A stretch of 64,000 nt of DNA from Phyllobacterium sp. 628 (GTDB taxonomy: Bacteria > Pseudomonadota > Alphaproteobacteria > Rhizobiales > Rhizobiaceae), in assembly GCF_014189505.1 (NCBI RefSeq), contig NZ_CP050300.1:1-64000 (forward strand). The letters are read 5' to 3'. The translations under genes were made by a program, and so were the position numbers. Of this stretch, positions 14,586 through 23,589 are shown piece by piece (positions within the stretch are counted from its first letter, which is position 1; the number at the start of each line of letters is the position of its first letter). Under the pieces are notes generated by a model. The model was not told the origin of the DNA. It saw nothing but the letters and a program-made list of their open reading frames with translations, and ran no database searches.

Positions 14586-17045
14586 CTACTCCGCTGCCTG
14601 CTGGTAGCCGATACTGGCCATAGGCTGGAATTCGTGTTTATCGACACCGGAAACCCGCTCGGACCATGGATCGACCTGCGCAAATTTCTGACTGAAAACA
14701 AACCGTTCGAAATAGCCGCGCCGCCTCGGCTCGTCCTGCATGATCTGGCGGCGGATTTCATCGAGACCGACGCGTTTGGCCCATTTGTAAATGCGCTCAA
14801 GATAGCGGCCCTGTTCGCGGTACATCTGTGTCAAGGCCACGACATGTTCCAGCGCCTCGTCCTCGGTTTTGACAAGGCCGAGCACCTCAGTGCCCTTGAT
14901 ATCGAGGCCTGCCGCACCGGCAAAATGGATTTCGTAACCGGAATCCACGCAGATGATCCCGACATCCTTGCAGGTGGCTTCGGCGCAATTGCGCGGACAG
15001 CCGGATACGGCCATTTTGACCTTCGCAGGTGTCCACGAGCCCCACATGAATTTCTCGATCCGGATGCCCAGCCCGGTGGAATCCTGCGTGCCGAAACGGC
15101 ACCAGTCTGTGCCGACACAGGTCTTCACGGTGCGCAACCCCTTGGCATAGGCCTGACCTGACACGAACCCGGCTTTGCCAAGATCCGCCCAGACGGCCGG
15201 AAGGTCTTCCTTCCTGATACCCAGCATATCGATGCGCTGACCGCCGGTAACTTTCACGGCTGGAATGTCGAATTTGTCGACGACATCTGCAATTGCGCGC
15301 AATTCCTTCGAACTGGTCATCCCGCCCCACATGCGCGGCACAACCGAATAGGTTCCGTCCTTCTGGATATTGGCGTGGACCCGCTCATTGATGAAGCGTG
15401 ACTGATAATCATCCGCATATTCATCCGGCCAATCCGAAACAAGGTAATAGTTCAGCGCCGGACGACATTTGGCGCAACCGCAAGAGGTCTTCCATTGCAG
15501 TTCCTGCATGACGGCGGGGATTGATTTCAGCCCTTTCGCCTTGATCAGGCGGCGCACATCATCATGGCCGAGATCCGTACAGCTGCACATGGGCGTAACG
15601 GCGGAAGGATTGTAGGAATCCCCGAGGGTCAGCGACAGAAGCTGCTCAACCAGACCCGTGCAGCTTCCGCATGAGGCAGAGGCCTTGGTGTGAGCACGGA
15701 CATCGTCGAGCGATGTCAGACCCTTTCCGGTGATTGCACCGGTGATCTTGCTTTTACAAACGCCGTTGCAACCGCAGATTTCCGCATCATCTGGCAAGGC
15801 TGCAACGGCCGCCATAGGGTCCAGCGGGGACCCTCCCTGATAGGACTGGCCGAAAATAAGTGTGTCGCGCATATCCGAAATATCGGTGCGCTTCTTGGTA
15901 AGGTCATGGAACCAGGCACCGTCAGCGGTTTCGCCGTAAAGCACCGTGCCGATGATGCGGTCATCTTTCAGCACGAGCCGTTTGTAGACACCTGCCGCGG
16001 CATCGCGCAGCACAATCTCCTGCCGGTCATCGCCTTCGCCGAGATCGCCGACAGAGAACAGATTGATACCTGTCACCTTCAGTTTGGTCGGTGTCTCACT
16101 GTGAACAAAAGCCGCCTCTTGTTCTCCGGCCAGTTGCGCCGACATCACCCGCGCCATTTCATAGAGCGGCGCGACCAGTCCATAGCATTGGCCACCAACC
16201 TCCGCACATTCGCCGATGGAAAAGATATCCGGGTCGGACGTGCGCATGCCGGCATCGACGACGATACCGCGATTGGTTTCAAGACCAGCTTCCTTGGCAA
16301 GCATGGCATTGGGCCGGATACCTGCTGCCATGACCACCAGATCAGCAGGAAGTGTCGTCCCATCGGCCAGCAACACACCTTCGACCTTACCGTTGCCGAT
16401 AATCTCTTTGGTGCTTGCCTTGGTCATGACGCGAATGCCGCGCGTTTCCACTGCCTTCTCCAAAAGGTATCCGGCTGCAGGGTCAAGCTGACGCTCCATC
16501 AGGGTCGGCATGATGTGCAGGACCGTGACATCCATGCCGCGTGATTTGAGACCCGCCGCCGCTTCCAGCCCCAGCAGGCCACCGCCGATGACCACGGCCC
16601 TCGCCCGTGATTGGGCGGCGAGCAGCATAGCGTTCACGTCGTCAAGATCACGGTAGGTAAGAACGCCAGGAAGATTGTTGCCCGGAACCGGCAGGACGAA
16701 TGGCACTGAGCCCGTCGCGATCAGCAGTTTGTCGTAAGGCTCCGTTGTTCCGGCATCGGATGTGACCGTCTTGGCTTCGCGGTCAATATTGACCACCTTG
16801 TGACCCTTATAGAGCGTGATACCGTGCTTGATGTACCAGCCATCCCCATGGATGATGATTTCCTCGAATTCCTTCTCGCCCGACAGAACCGGCGACAGCA
16901 TGATGCGGTCGTAATTGACGCGCGGTTCTGCATTGAAAATTGTCACGTCGAAGGCATCGGGTGCCAGTTCGAACAAATGTTCCAGCGCCCGGCCCGGCGC
17001 CATGCCATTGCCGATGACGACGAGTTTTTGCTTTTTCTCCATCAT
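14586..17045 (-). CDS. nirB: Nitrite reductase [NAD(P)H] large subunit
   Basis: The 819-residue protein has the full NirB layout. An FAD/NAD(P)H disulfide-reductase-like module covers about residues 1-380 (VVIGNGMAPGR, VVIGGGLLGLEAAAGL). Two BFD-like [2Fe-2S] segments follow (CGCNGVCKSKI, SCGSCTGLV; CSCTDLG, TSCGCAKCRPAL). The C-terminal siroheme/[4Fe-4S] sulfite/nitrite reductase domain has the ligand cysteines TCVGTDWCRFGTQ and SGCPRNCAEATC. It catalyses six-electron reduction of nitrite to ammonium in the cytoplasm. The start overlaps the nrtD stop (ATGATG). Confidence 0.95.
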   Translation of the reverse strand: MMEKKQKLVVIGNGMAPGRALEHLFELAPDAFDVTIFNAEPRVNYDRIMLSPVLSGEKEFEEIIIHGDGWYIKHGITLYKGHKVVNIDREAKTVTSDAGTTEPYDKLLIATGSVPFVLPVPGNNLPGVLTYRDLDDVNAMLLAAQSRARAVVIGGGLLGLEAAAGLKSRGMDVTVLHIMPTLMERQLDPAAGYLLEKAVETRGIRVMTKASTKEIIGNGKVEGVLLADGTTLPADLVVMAAGIRPNAMLAKEAGLETNRGIVVDAGMRTSDPDIFSIGECAEVGGQCYGLVAPLYEMARVMSAQLAGEQEAAFVHSETPTKLKVTGINLFSVGDLGEGDDRQEIVLRDAAAGVYKRLVLKDDRIIGTVLYGETADGAWFHDLTKKRTDISDMRDTLIFGQSYQGGSPLDPMAAVAALPDDAEICGCNGVCKSKITGAITGKGLTSLDDVRAHTKASASCGSCTGLVEQLLSLTLGDSYNPSAVTPMCSCTDLGHDDVRRLIKAKGLKSIPAVMQELQWKTSCGCAKCRPALNYYLVSDWPDEYADDYQSRFINERVHANIQKDGTYSVVPRMWGGMTSSKELRAIADVVDKFDIPAVKVTGGQRIDMLGIRKEDLPAVWADLGKAGFVSGQAYAKGLRTVKTCVGTDWCRFGTQDSTGLGIRIEKFMWGSWTPAKVKMAVSGCPRNCAEATCKDVGIICVDSGYEIHFAGAAGLDIKGTEVLGLVKTEDEALEHVVALTQMYREQGRYLERIYKWAKRVGLDEIRRQIMQDEPRRRGYFERFVFSQKFAQVDPWSERVSGVDKHEFQPMASIGYQQAAE

Positions 17046-17839
17046 GCGGCCTCCACAAGGCGGTGCCGTTCATAGAGGAACTTCAGAACTGCCGAGCGGC
17101 AGCGTATGTAGGTTGTATCCGACGCCAGCTCGATGCGCCGGCGCGGACGGATCAAGGGAACATCAAGAATCTCGCCGATCTTGGCGGAAGGGCCGTTGGT
17201 CATCATGACGATCCGGTCGGACAGGAGCACGGCCTCATCCACGTCATGCGTGATCATCAGCACCGTATTGGCCAACTCGGTGTGGATCTGCATGACCTGA
17301 TCCTGCAGATGCGCCCGGGTGAGAGCATCGAGCGCACCAAACGGTTCATCCAGCAGCAGCACCTTTGGCTCCATCGCCAGCGCGCGGGCAATACCGACAC
17401 GCTGCTTCATCCCACCGGAGACTTCGGATGGCCGCTTATCCCTTGCGTGCACCATCTGCACCAGTTCGAGATTGCGCATGACCCACTCATGCCGCTCGGC
17501 CCGGCTTTTGCCGGATGCGAAGACCTTATCGACTGCGAGCTTGACATTTTCATAGACCGTCAGCCATGGCAGGAGCGAATGGTTTTGAAACACCACCGCG
17601 CGATCCGGCCCAGGCGCATCGACAACATTGCCTTCCAGAAAGACCACACCGCGTGTTGCCTTGGTGAGACCAGCGACAATGTTAAGCAATGTCGATTTTC
17701 CACAACCGGAATGGCCGATGATCGAGATGAATTCACCTTTTTCAACACCAAGTGAAACCTGGTTCAGAACCTGTGTGCTGTCGCCACCACGACTGAACAC
17801 CATGTCGATCTGTTCCAATGAGAGATAGGGTTTTGACAT
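17042..17839 (-). CDS. nrtD: Nitrate ABC transporter ATP-binding protein
   Basis: The ATG at 17839, preceded by ggagg, gives 265 residues. All ABC elements are present: Walker A GHSGCGKST, Q-loop FQNHSLLPW, signature SGGMKQRVGIARAL, Walker B VLLLDEPFGALDA and the H-loop THDVDEA. The set matches the nitrate/sulfonate/taurine importer class (NrtD/SsuB). It lacks the fused substrate-binding domain of cyanobacterial NrtC. It is positioned between permease and nirB in one operon. Confidence 0.9.
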   Translation of the reverse strand: MSKPYLSLEQIDMVFSRGGDSTQVLNQVSLGVEKGEFISIIGHSGCGKSTLLNIVAGLTKATRGVVFLEGNVVDAPGPDRAVVFQNHSLLPWLTVYENVKLAVDKVFASGKSRAERHEWVMRNLELVQMVHARDKRPSEVSGGMKQRVGIARALAMEPKVLLLDEPFGALDALTRAHLQDQVMQIHTELANTVLMITHDVDEAVLLSDRIVMMTNGPSAKIGEILDVPLIRPRRRIELASDTTYIRCRSAVLKFLYERHRLVEAA

Positions 17840-17849
17840 GGCTGCCTCC

Positions 17850-18740
17850 TCAAGTGCTTGCGGTGTTGCGGGTGACGGTTTTGGCGATGAAGGCAATCGC
17901 GCGGTCGAGCAGATATCCGACAATGCCGACATAGATCAGGGCGAGAATGATGTCGCTGATGCGCGAGGAGTTCCACGCGTCCCAGATGAAGAACCCGATG
18001 CCGACGCCGCCGATGAGCATTTCAGCAGCGACAATGGCGAGCCACGACAGGCCAATGCCGATACGCAATCCGGTGAAGATGTAAGGTGCGGCGGCCGGGA
18101 TCATGATCTTGGTAAAATATTCGAACTGGTTGAGGCGCAGCACTTTCGCGACGTTCTGATAGTCCTGCGGTATGTTGCGGATGCCCACCGCCGTATTGAT
18201 GATGATCGGCCAGATTGCAGTGATAAAAATCACGAAGATGGCGGAAGGATTGCCGTCCTTGAACGCCGCCAGTGACAGCGGCAGCCATGCCAGTGGCGGG
18301 ACTGTGCGCAGAACTTGAAAAATCGGATCGAGACCGCGCATCGCCCACTCGCTTTGCCCAACCAGCGTGCCAAGCGCAATTCCCGCCACAGCCGCCAGAC
18401 AATAACCGAGCGCGACGCGCCGAAGGCTGGCAAGGATGTGCCAGAACAGTCCCTGATCAACGCCCTGCCCGACATAGAACGGATGCGCGATCAACTCCCA
18501 CGTCTCGGAGATGACGCGGGTTGGCGGCGGAACACTTGCCGTGGGCGAAGAGCACAGGACTTCCCAGAGAACCAGCAGAAAAGCCAAGGTTATGAGCGGA
18601 GGCAAAACATGCGCCGCCACCGAAGCAAGCCATTGGCGGTACGGCCTGCTTGCTGCTGCTTTTGGCGTACCTGCGAATGTCATGATCTTCGCCATGGAAG
18701 GCTTCTTCTTTGGATTTATGGGAATGGGACTGGCGGTCAT
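17850..18740 (-). CDS. nrtB: Nitrate ABC transporter permease
   Basis: The ATG at 18740 (aagga upstream, 10 bases after the nrtA stop) gives 296 residues. Six membrane helices are apparent, and the EAA loop reads YQNVAKVLRLNQFEYFTKIMIPAAAPYIFTGLRIGIGLSW. The N-terminal tail is polar and lies in the cytoplasm. Closest families are the NrtB/CmpB permeases. It works with NrtA and NrtD to import nitrate, and possibly nitrite. Confidence 0.9.
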   Translation of the reverse strand: MTASPIPINPKKKPSMAKIMTFAGTPKAAASRPYRQWLASVAAHVLPPLITLAFLLVLWEVLCSSPTASVPPPTRVISETWELIAHPFYVGQGVDQGLFWHILASLRRVALGYCLAAVAGIALGTLVGQSEWAMRGLDPIFQVLRTVPPLAWLPLSLAAFKDGNPSAIFVIFITAIWPIIINTAVGIRNIPQDYQNVAKVLRLNQFEYFTKIMIPAAAPYIFTGLRIGIGLSWLAIVAAEMLIGGVGIGFFIWDAWNSSRISDIILALIYVGIVGYLLDRAIAFIAKTVTRNTAST

Positions 18741-18750
18741 GCCGGTTTCC

Positions 18751-20049
18751 TTATGCAAAACGTTTGATATCGAGGCTGGCGAGATAGGTTTGCGGATTGT
18801 CCGGATCGAAAACCTTGCCATCGAAGAATGTTTCGGGGCCGCGCGACTTGGACGCCGGGATATCGGCAGCCGCGACGCCGAGCTCCTTGGCTGCATCGCG
18901 CCAGATATCCTCGCGATTGACCTTGCCGATCAATGCGGAAATGTCAGTATCCGGGGCAAATTTGCCCCACCGGATATTCTCGGTCAGGAACCACTTTTCA
19001 TGGCTCTGGAATGGATAGGAGGTGTGGTCGCGCCAGAACTTCATCAGATGCGGGCTGGCTGTCTCGACGCGTCCGGAGCCGTAGTCATAGTCGCCCTTCA
19101 GCCGTCCCGCGATATCCGTTGCAGGCACATTGAACCAGGCGCGCTTGCCAACGATGGCCGCCAGTTCATCTTTGTTGGCCATATCGTCAGCCCATTGCTG
19201 GGCTTCCATGACAGCCATCAACAGTGCCTTGGTGGCGTTCGGGTTTTTCTCCACCCAGTCCGCACGCATGGCAAAGGATTTTTCCGGATGCTTGGCCCAG
19301 ATTTCAGCGGTGTTGACAGCCGTATAGCCAATGCCCTGATTGACGAGCTGAGCGTTCCATGGCTCACCGACGCAGAAGCAATCCATGGTGCCGACCTTCA
19401 TGTTGGCAACCATCTGTGGCGGGGGAACAACGATGGTTTCAACATCCTTGTCCGGGTCAATGCCGCCTGCAGCAAGCCAATAACGGATCCACAAATCATG
19501 TGTGCCGCCGGGAAAGGTCATCGCGGCCTTGGCGGCATTGCCTTCCGCCTTCTTCTTGGCAAAGGCTTCTTTGAGCACACCGGAATTCACACCGACTTTC
19601 AGACCCGCATAGGCTGATCCAACTGAAATGCCCTGCGCATCAAGATTGAGGCGCGCCAGAATGACCATCGGCAAAGGCTGATTGTTCTGGGTAACCTTGC
19701 CGGCGCTGATGAGATACGGCATTGGTGTAAGGATATGCGCGCCGTCAATGCCGTTGCCTGCCGATCCAAGTACGAGATTATCACGGGTCGTCCCCCATGA
19801 CGCCTGCTTGACCACCTCGACATCGGGCATTCCATGCTTGGCAAAAAGGCCTTTCTCTTTGGCCACAATCAATGGCGAAGCATCGGTGAGCGCGATGAAA
19901 CCAAGTGTCGCCTTAGTGGTTTCGGGACCCGCGGCTGCCGCATAGGCGCCAGAGGGCAGCGCGGCCTTTGCCGCCGCCAGCAGCGCCAAGGTTCCACCCG
20001 CCTGCAAAAGTTTTCGCCTTGCTATGCCAGTCGATAGTATCACTTTCAT
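18751..20049 (-). CDS. nrtA: Nitrate ABC transporter substrate-binding protein
   Basis: The 432-residue product has an N-terminal export signal with a twin-arginine-like ARRKLLQAGGTLALLAAA, suggesting Tat export. The mature part follows the NrtA/NasF pattern: TLGFIALTDASPLIVAKEKGLF, GTTRDNLVLGSAGNGIDGAHILTPMP, LWIRYWLAAGGIDPD, VVPPPQMVANMKVGTMDCFCVGEPWN. It is the first gene of the nitrate operon, with aagggga before the ATG at 20049. It is preceded by a structured leader and a sigma-54 promoter. Confidence 0.93.
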   Translation of the reverse strand: MKVILSTGIARRKLLQAGGTLALLAAAKAALPSGAYAAAAGPETTKATLGFIALTDASPLIVAKEKGLFAKHGMPDVEVVKQASWGTTRDNLVLGSAGNGIDGAHILTPMPYLISAGKVTQNNQPLPMVILARLNLDAQGISVGSAYAGLKVGVNSGVLKEAFAKKKAEGNAAKAAMTFPGGTHDLWIRYWLAAGGIDPDKDVETIVVPPPQMVANMKVGTMDCFCVGEPWNAQLVNQGIGYTAVNTAEIWAKHPEKSFAMRADWVEKNPNATKALLMAVMEAQQWADDMANKDELAAIVGKRAWFNVPATDIAGRLKGDYDYGSGRVETASPHLMKFWRDHTSYPFQSHEKWFLTENIRWGKFAPDTDISALIGKVNREDIWRDAAKELGVAAADIPASKSRGPETFFDGKVFDPDNPQTYLASLDIKRFA

Positions 20050-20095
20050 CACGGTCCCCTTTGCGAATGCTGCTTTTCGAAACAGCTTGAGCCAT

Positions 20096-20223
20096 AAAAA
20101 AACGCCGCTGGATGAAGTGCATTCACGGAATCCTGTCCGGTGAATGAACTCGCCCAAGCGACGTCTGTGTCCTGAAAAGCATCCGATGCTGATGCTTGCG
20201 GTTCCTGTCTTCGTTGACGGAAC
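20096..20223 (-). promoter_or_regulatory. nrtA leader RNA: ANTAR-type hairpins followed by an intrinsic terminator (attenuator)
   Basis: On the transcribed strand a hairpin at 20223-20201 has arms GTTCCGTC and GACAGGAAC (8 pairs, one bulged A) and a hexaloop AACGAA; A at loop position 1 and G at position 4 fit the ANTAR RNA rule. A second hairpin, 20197-20177, has 7-bp arms AAGCATC/GATGCTT with loop AGCATCG, a less perfect fit. A terminator follows: CGTCGCTTGG (20163-20154) pairs with CCAGCGGCG (20111-20103), enclosing another hairpin (20146-20120), and is followed by seven U residues (20102-20096). The nrtA start is 46 bases downstream. NasT, an ANTAR protein encoded nearby, is the expected antiterminator. 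Confidence 0.75.
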
Positions 20224-20234
20224 AGTCTTATAAA

Positions 20235-20250
20235 AGCAATATGCGTGCCA
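20235..20250 (-). promoter_or_regulatory. Sigma-54 promoter of the nitrate operon
   Basis: The minus strand reads TGGCACGCATATTGCT, which matches the sigma-54 consensus TGGCACG-N4-TTGCW with the correct ten bases between the GG and GC pairs. Counting from the -12 GC, transcription should begin near 20224, exactly at the foot of the first leader hairpin. This implies control by RpoN and an activator such as NtrC. Confidence 0.85.
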
Positions 20251-20405
20251 GTTGGCATATTAAATTATAATACTCTGAAATCATTAAGTATTTTTGTGGT
20301 TTTCGATAAATTGGCGGTGCCCTCAAAACATCCAAGCGCAGCCAGAATAAGCAGATCGGCTAACGTTCGAGCCTATTTATTGTGCAGAGCACAAATTCAT
20401 GCAGA
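20251..20405. other. Upstream region of the nitrate promoter, possible enhancer sites
   Basis: This AT-rich stretch lies between nasS and the sigma-54 promoter. It contains the dyad TTGTGCAGAGCACAA (20380-20394), about 160 bases upstream of the predicted transcription start, a distance typical of enhancer sites. Its half-sites are oriented opposite to the usual NtrC consensus, so it may instead be a small hairpin just after nasS. No other gene is seen. Confidence 0.35.
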
Positions 20406-21695
20406 TCAAATATCGTCTTGATCGACGCTCAGGCGCTCGAGATTGTGCACATCGAAACCTTGTAGATAGGCTGGGATATTTTCGGGATCGAATACAGCCC
20501 CATCGATAAAGCCATCGTCGCGCGTACCACCCTCAATGCGCATATCTTCGAGCGGAATATCCGGGCGCAACCCAAGCGCGTTACGGTAGAGATCGGGACG
20601 AAAAGCCGTCATGACCCTTTCCTGCTTTTCAAGGGAGTGCGAAACCTGTCCCCACCGTACCATCTGGCTGAATATCCACTGCGCCTGACTGACCCAGGGG
20701 AAATTTGCACCGTTCTGGTTGAACGAAAAATAGTCCGGAACGGTGCGTTCACCGCCATTCGGGTCGGTCGTGAACCTGCCCAGCAGCACACGATGCAGGA
20801 TATCCATGGAGGCATCGATATATCGCGGCTCCGCGAGCACTTCGGCGAGATCGCGGCGATTATCAGCTATATCGCACCATGCGGCAGCCTTATCCAGCGC
20901 GACAATCAACCTCGACAAGGTTTCCGGATGGCTCTCGGCCCATTCCGGCCGCGTGCCAATAACCTTTTCCGGGCTGGACGGCCAGATATCTTCCTTCACA
21001 GCAACAATTCGGCCGACCTCCCGCGATACCGCCACCATGTTCCAGGGCGCACCGACGCAGAAGCCGTCAATGGCTCCCGCCGACAAGGCATCCGATGTCA
21101 TGGGCGGCGGTACAACTACCAGCTTAACGTCATGATCAGGGTGGATACCGCCTGCCGCGAGCCAATAGCGCAGCTCATAATTATGCGACGAGAAGGGATA
21201 GGTGGTCCCAAGCACGGGCAGCGGCTCGCCTTTCACCTTCATGTCATCGATTACAAGCTTCAATGCCTCGGCATTGGCGAGCGCACTCTCCTCTCCGGTC
21301 AGACCGGCTCGGGCTTGCATGCGCCGGTACAGCTTTACGGAAAGAGTAATGGCGTTGCCGCCACGGCCAAGCGTGAAGGGCGTGATAACAGGCGACGGAT
21401 TCGACCCAAGACCCAAGGCCGACGCGACCGGCATGGGCGCAAGCATATGGGCAATATCAAACTGCCGAAACGCCAGCCGGTCACGGATATTGGCCCATGA
21501 GACGTCCTTGACCAGTTCCAGTTGAATGCCCTCACGAGCTGCAAACCCAAATTCGGCAGCCGCAATGAGGATCGATGCATCAACAAGCGGGATGAAACCG
21601 GCGCGGATAACGCGCGCGCCTTCGCTGCGAATGGCGGATGGCGCTGCCAGCCCGCTTCCATCATTCTGGCCCTTGTTCATCCGGATAAAACTCAC
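20406..21695 (-). CDS. nasS: Nitrate sensor NasS (NrtA-like, cytoplasmic)
   Basis: The 429-residue protein resembles NrtA over its length (AGFIPLVDASILIAAAEFGFA, IRDRLAFRQFDIAHMLAPMPVAS, ELRYWLAAGGIHPD, VVVPPPMTSDALSAGAIDGFCVGAPWN) but has no export signal, as expected for NasS. In studied alpha- and gammaproteobacteria, NasS holds NasT inactive and releases it when nitrate or nitrite binds. The GTG at 21695 follows gagagg; an ATG at 21680 is an alternative. The gene follows nasT by 15 bases and lies directly upstream of the nitrate operon. Confidence 0.9.
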   Translation of the reverse strand: MSFIRMNKGQNDGSGLAAPSAIRSEGARVIRAGFIPLVDASILIAAAEFGFAAREGIQLELVKDVSWANIRDRLAFRQFDIAHMLAPMPVASALGLGSNPSPVITPFTLGRGGNAITLSVKLYRRMQARAGLTGEESALANAEALKLVIDDMKVKGEPLPVLGTTYPFSSHNYELRYWLAAGGIHPDHDVKLVVVPPPMTSDALSAGAIDGFCVGAPWNMVAVSREVGRIVAVKEDIWPSSPEKVIGTRPEWAESHPETLSRLIVALDKAAAWCDIADNRRDLAEVLAEPRYIDASMDILHRVLLGRFTTDPNGGERTVPDYFSFNQNGANFPWVSQAQWIFSQMVRWGQVSHSLEKQERVMTAFRPDLYRNALGLRPDIPLEDMRIEGGTRDDGFIDGAVFDPENIPAYLQGFDVHNLERLSVDQDDI

Positions 21696-21710
21696 GGCCG
21701 ACCTCTCTTT

Positions 21711-22298
21711 CTAGCTTCCAAGCATCGCAGCGGCCATGACGACACTTTGCGCAATATCGGAAAGCTTCTTCTTCTCATTCATGGCGGTCTGCCGAAGCAG
21801 CGAATAAGCTTCGTCTTCCGATATTTTGCGGGACTTCATCAGGATACCCTTGGCACGCTCGATAATCTTGCGCTCTTCCAAGGCGCTCTTGGCTTCCGCC
21901 AGTTCATGCTGCAAACGGCTGAACGCCTTGAACCGGCTCACGGCCATATCGAGGATCGGTTTGACCCGCTCTTTCTTCAGACCATCGACCACATAGGCGG
22001 AAACGCCCGCTTCCACGGCAGCCTCGATTGAATACGTATCAGAACTGTCAACAAACATGGCGATCGGCTTGCGCACCGAACGGCTGAGCTGGAATAGATG
22101 CTCGAGCATGTCACGGTTTGGGGTCTCGATATCAATAACGATCACATCCGGGCGGATCAGTTCGATCTGCCGCGCGAGCCCATTAATATCGTGCAGAACG
22201 ACCACGCGGTCATGTCCCGCCTCCCGCAACCCCTCTTCGATAATGGAAGCGCGGATGCGGTTCTCGTCGAAGACCATGATCGAGAGTGATGCTGACAT
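21711..22298 (-). CDS. nasT: ANTAR-domain antiterminator NasT
   Basis: The 195-residue protein has a receiver-like N-terminal domain (about residues 5-120, IMVFDENRIRASIIEEGL and DVIVIDIETPNRDMLEHLF). A C-terminal ANTAR domain follows (about 130-190), with ALEERKIIERAKGILMKSRKISEDEAYSLLRQTAM, the three-helix RNA-binding motif. NasT binds paired hairpins in the leader of nitrate genes and prevents termination. The leader at 20223-20096 is its likely target. The partner NasS is encoded immediately downstream. Confidence 0.93.
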   Translation of the reverse strand: MSASLSIMVFDENRIRASIIEEGLREAGHDRVVVLHDINGLARQIELIRPDVIVIDIETPNRDMLEHLFQLSRSVRKPIAMFVDSSDTYSIEAAVEAGVSAYVVDGLKKERVKPILDMAVSRFKAFSRLQHELAEAKSALEERKIIERAKGILMKSRKISEDEAYSLLRQTAMNEKKKLSDIAQSVVMAAAMLGS

Positions 22299-22425
22299 GC
22301 CTTAATTTTGCGCATGCACTCAAATTGTGCAATGCTACATTCAGCCACAGCGCAAAATTTCATAATTCTCGGTGTGCAATGCGCAGAACTTCATCCGCGC
22401 ATTGCCAGAATCTTTGACTGATTGA

Positions 22426-23526
22426 CTATTTGGCGATGAAAGCAGCCCTTGGCAGTTCGGACAACACTTCCGCCTGACCGCCACGAATGATGACAATTTC
22501 TTCCAGCCGGATGCCGAACTTGCCACTGAGATAAACGCCGGGCTCGATTGAGAATACGTGCCCCTCTTCGAGGATGGTTTCCGAGGTCGCGGTAATATAA
22601 GGCGGCTCATGGATATCGATACCCATGCCGTGCCCCGTCCGGTGCAGGAAGAATTCGCCATAACCGGCCCCGGTGATGACATCACGCGCAGCCTTGTCGA
22701 CCTGCTTGGCCGCAACGCCCGGTTTGGCGGCTGCAATGGCTGCATTGACCGCACGGTCAAGCACCGCATGCACCTTGTCGAAATCTGCAGGCGTTTCCCC
22801 GCAAACGGCAACGCGGGTCATATCACTTGGATAGCCTTCACTGCGTCCGCCAATATCGATAAGCACAGCCTCATTGGCTTTCAGTTTACGCTCGCCCGTA
22901 TGATGGTGCGGGAATGCACCATTCTCGCCAAAACAGACGCTGGTAAATTCCGGCGTGGCATTGTTGGCCTTGTAAAACGCTCTTATGACACCGGCAACTT
23001 CCAGCTCTGTGATACCAGGCTTCAAGGCGGCGAAACCGGCACGCATTGCTCCATCATTGATGATCGCATTCGCCTTGAGAACGGCATATTCCGCCTCGTC
23101 CTTGCGGGCGCGCAGATAGCCGACAGTCTCATTGAGGAACGTCCGCTTGGCACCGGGCAAAGCGTCAATTACGAGCAGGGCAAAATCCGCCCGCATCGTC
23201 TCGTCGAGCGCAATCTTGACGCCCGGTTTCTGTGCACCCGCATCTTTCAGCAATGCGGCAAGCGCTTCGTCGGGGCCTTCGCCGTCTGTCCAAGGATAGA
23301 ACGGAAGATCCGTATGCTGACGCGAGCTATCGGCATTGAGTGCCGGCATCAATATGCCCGCATGATCCTTGCTGACAAACAGCATAACCGGGCGTTCATC
23401 GCCATGCGGCGACAGTCCCGCCAGCCAAACCATATGCGACGAAGGACCGACAACAACAAGGTCAGTTCCGGTTTCAGTCATGCGCTCCCGCAGGCGCGCC
23501 ATCCGTAGTTCAGACATTCTTTCCAT
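22426..23526 (-). CDS. M24 family metallopeptidase (Xaa-Pro aminopeptidase-like)
   Basis: The 366-residue protein has a creatinase-type N-terminal domain (about 1-135) and a pita-bread M24 domain. The dinuclear metal ligands are visible: Asp in VLIDIGGRSEGYPSDMTR (two Asp), His in HRTGHGMGIDIHEPPY, Glu in FSIEPGVYL and Glu in GIRLEEIVII. Xaa-Pro dipeptidases cleave N-terminal residues before proline. It precedes no other enzyme; the peptide-type ABC transporter genes upstream in the same direction suggest peptide use. ATG at 23517 is an alternative start. Confidence 0.85.
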   Translation of the reverse strand: MERMSELRMARLRERMTETGTDLVVVGPSSHMVWLAGLSPHGDERPVMLFVSKDHAGILMPALNADSSRQHTDLPFYPWTDGEGPDEALAALLKDAGAQKPGVKIALDETMRADFALLVIDALPGAKRTFLNETVGYLRARKDEAEYAVLKANAIINDGAMRAGFAALKPGITELEVAGVIRAFYKANNATPEFTSVCFGENGAFPHHHTGERKLKANEAVLIDIGGRSEGYPSDMTRVAVCGETPADFDKVHAVLDRAVNAAIAAAKPGVAAKQVDKAARDVITGAGYGEFFLHRTGHGMGIDIHEPPYITATSETILEEGHVFSIEPGVYLSGKFGIRLEEIVIIRGGQAEVLSELPRAAFIAK

Positions 23527-23589
23527 CCCGTTGGTTTGCGTATTGCCTTGAGTCGCCCAGACCGGGCGGCCCTTTGATGACAGGTGTGC

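Noticed and set aside
14582..14800. Upstream extension of the nirD frame
   Set aside because: It overlaps the nirB coding region in another frame and adds no conserved sequence. The NirD family starts near SWVEIG.
20380..20394. TTGTGCAGAGCACAA as an NtrC enhancer site
   Set aside because: The half-sites run opposite to the usual GCAC...GTGC order. It is kept only as a possible site or hairpin after nasS.
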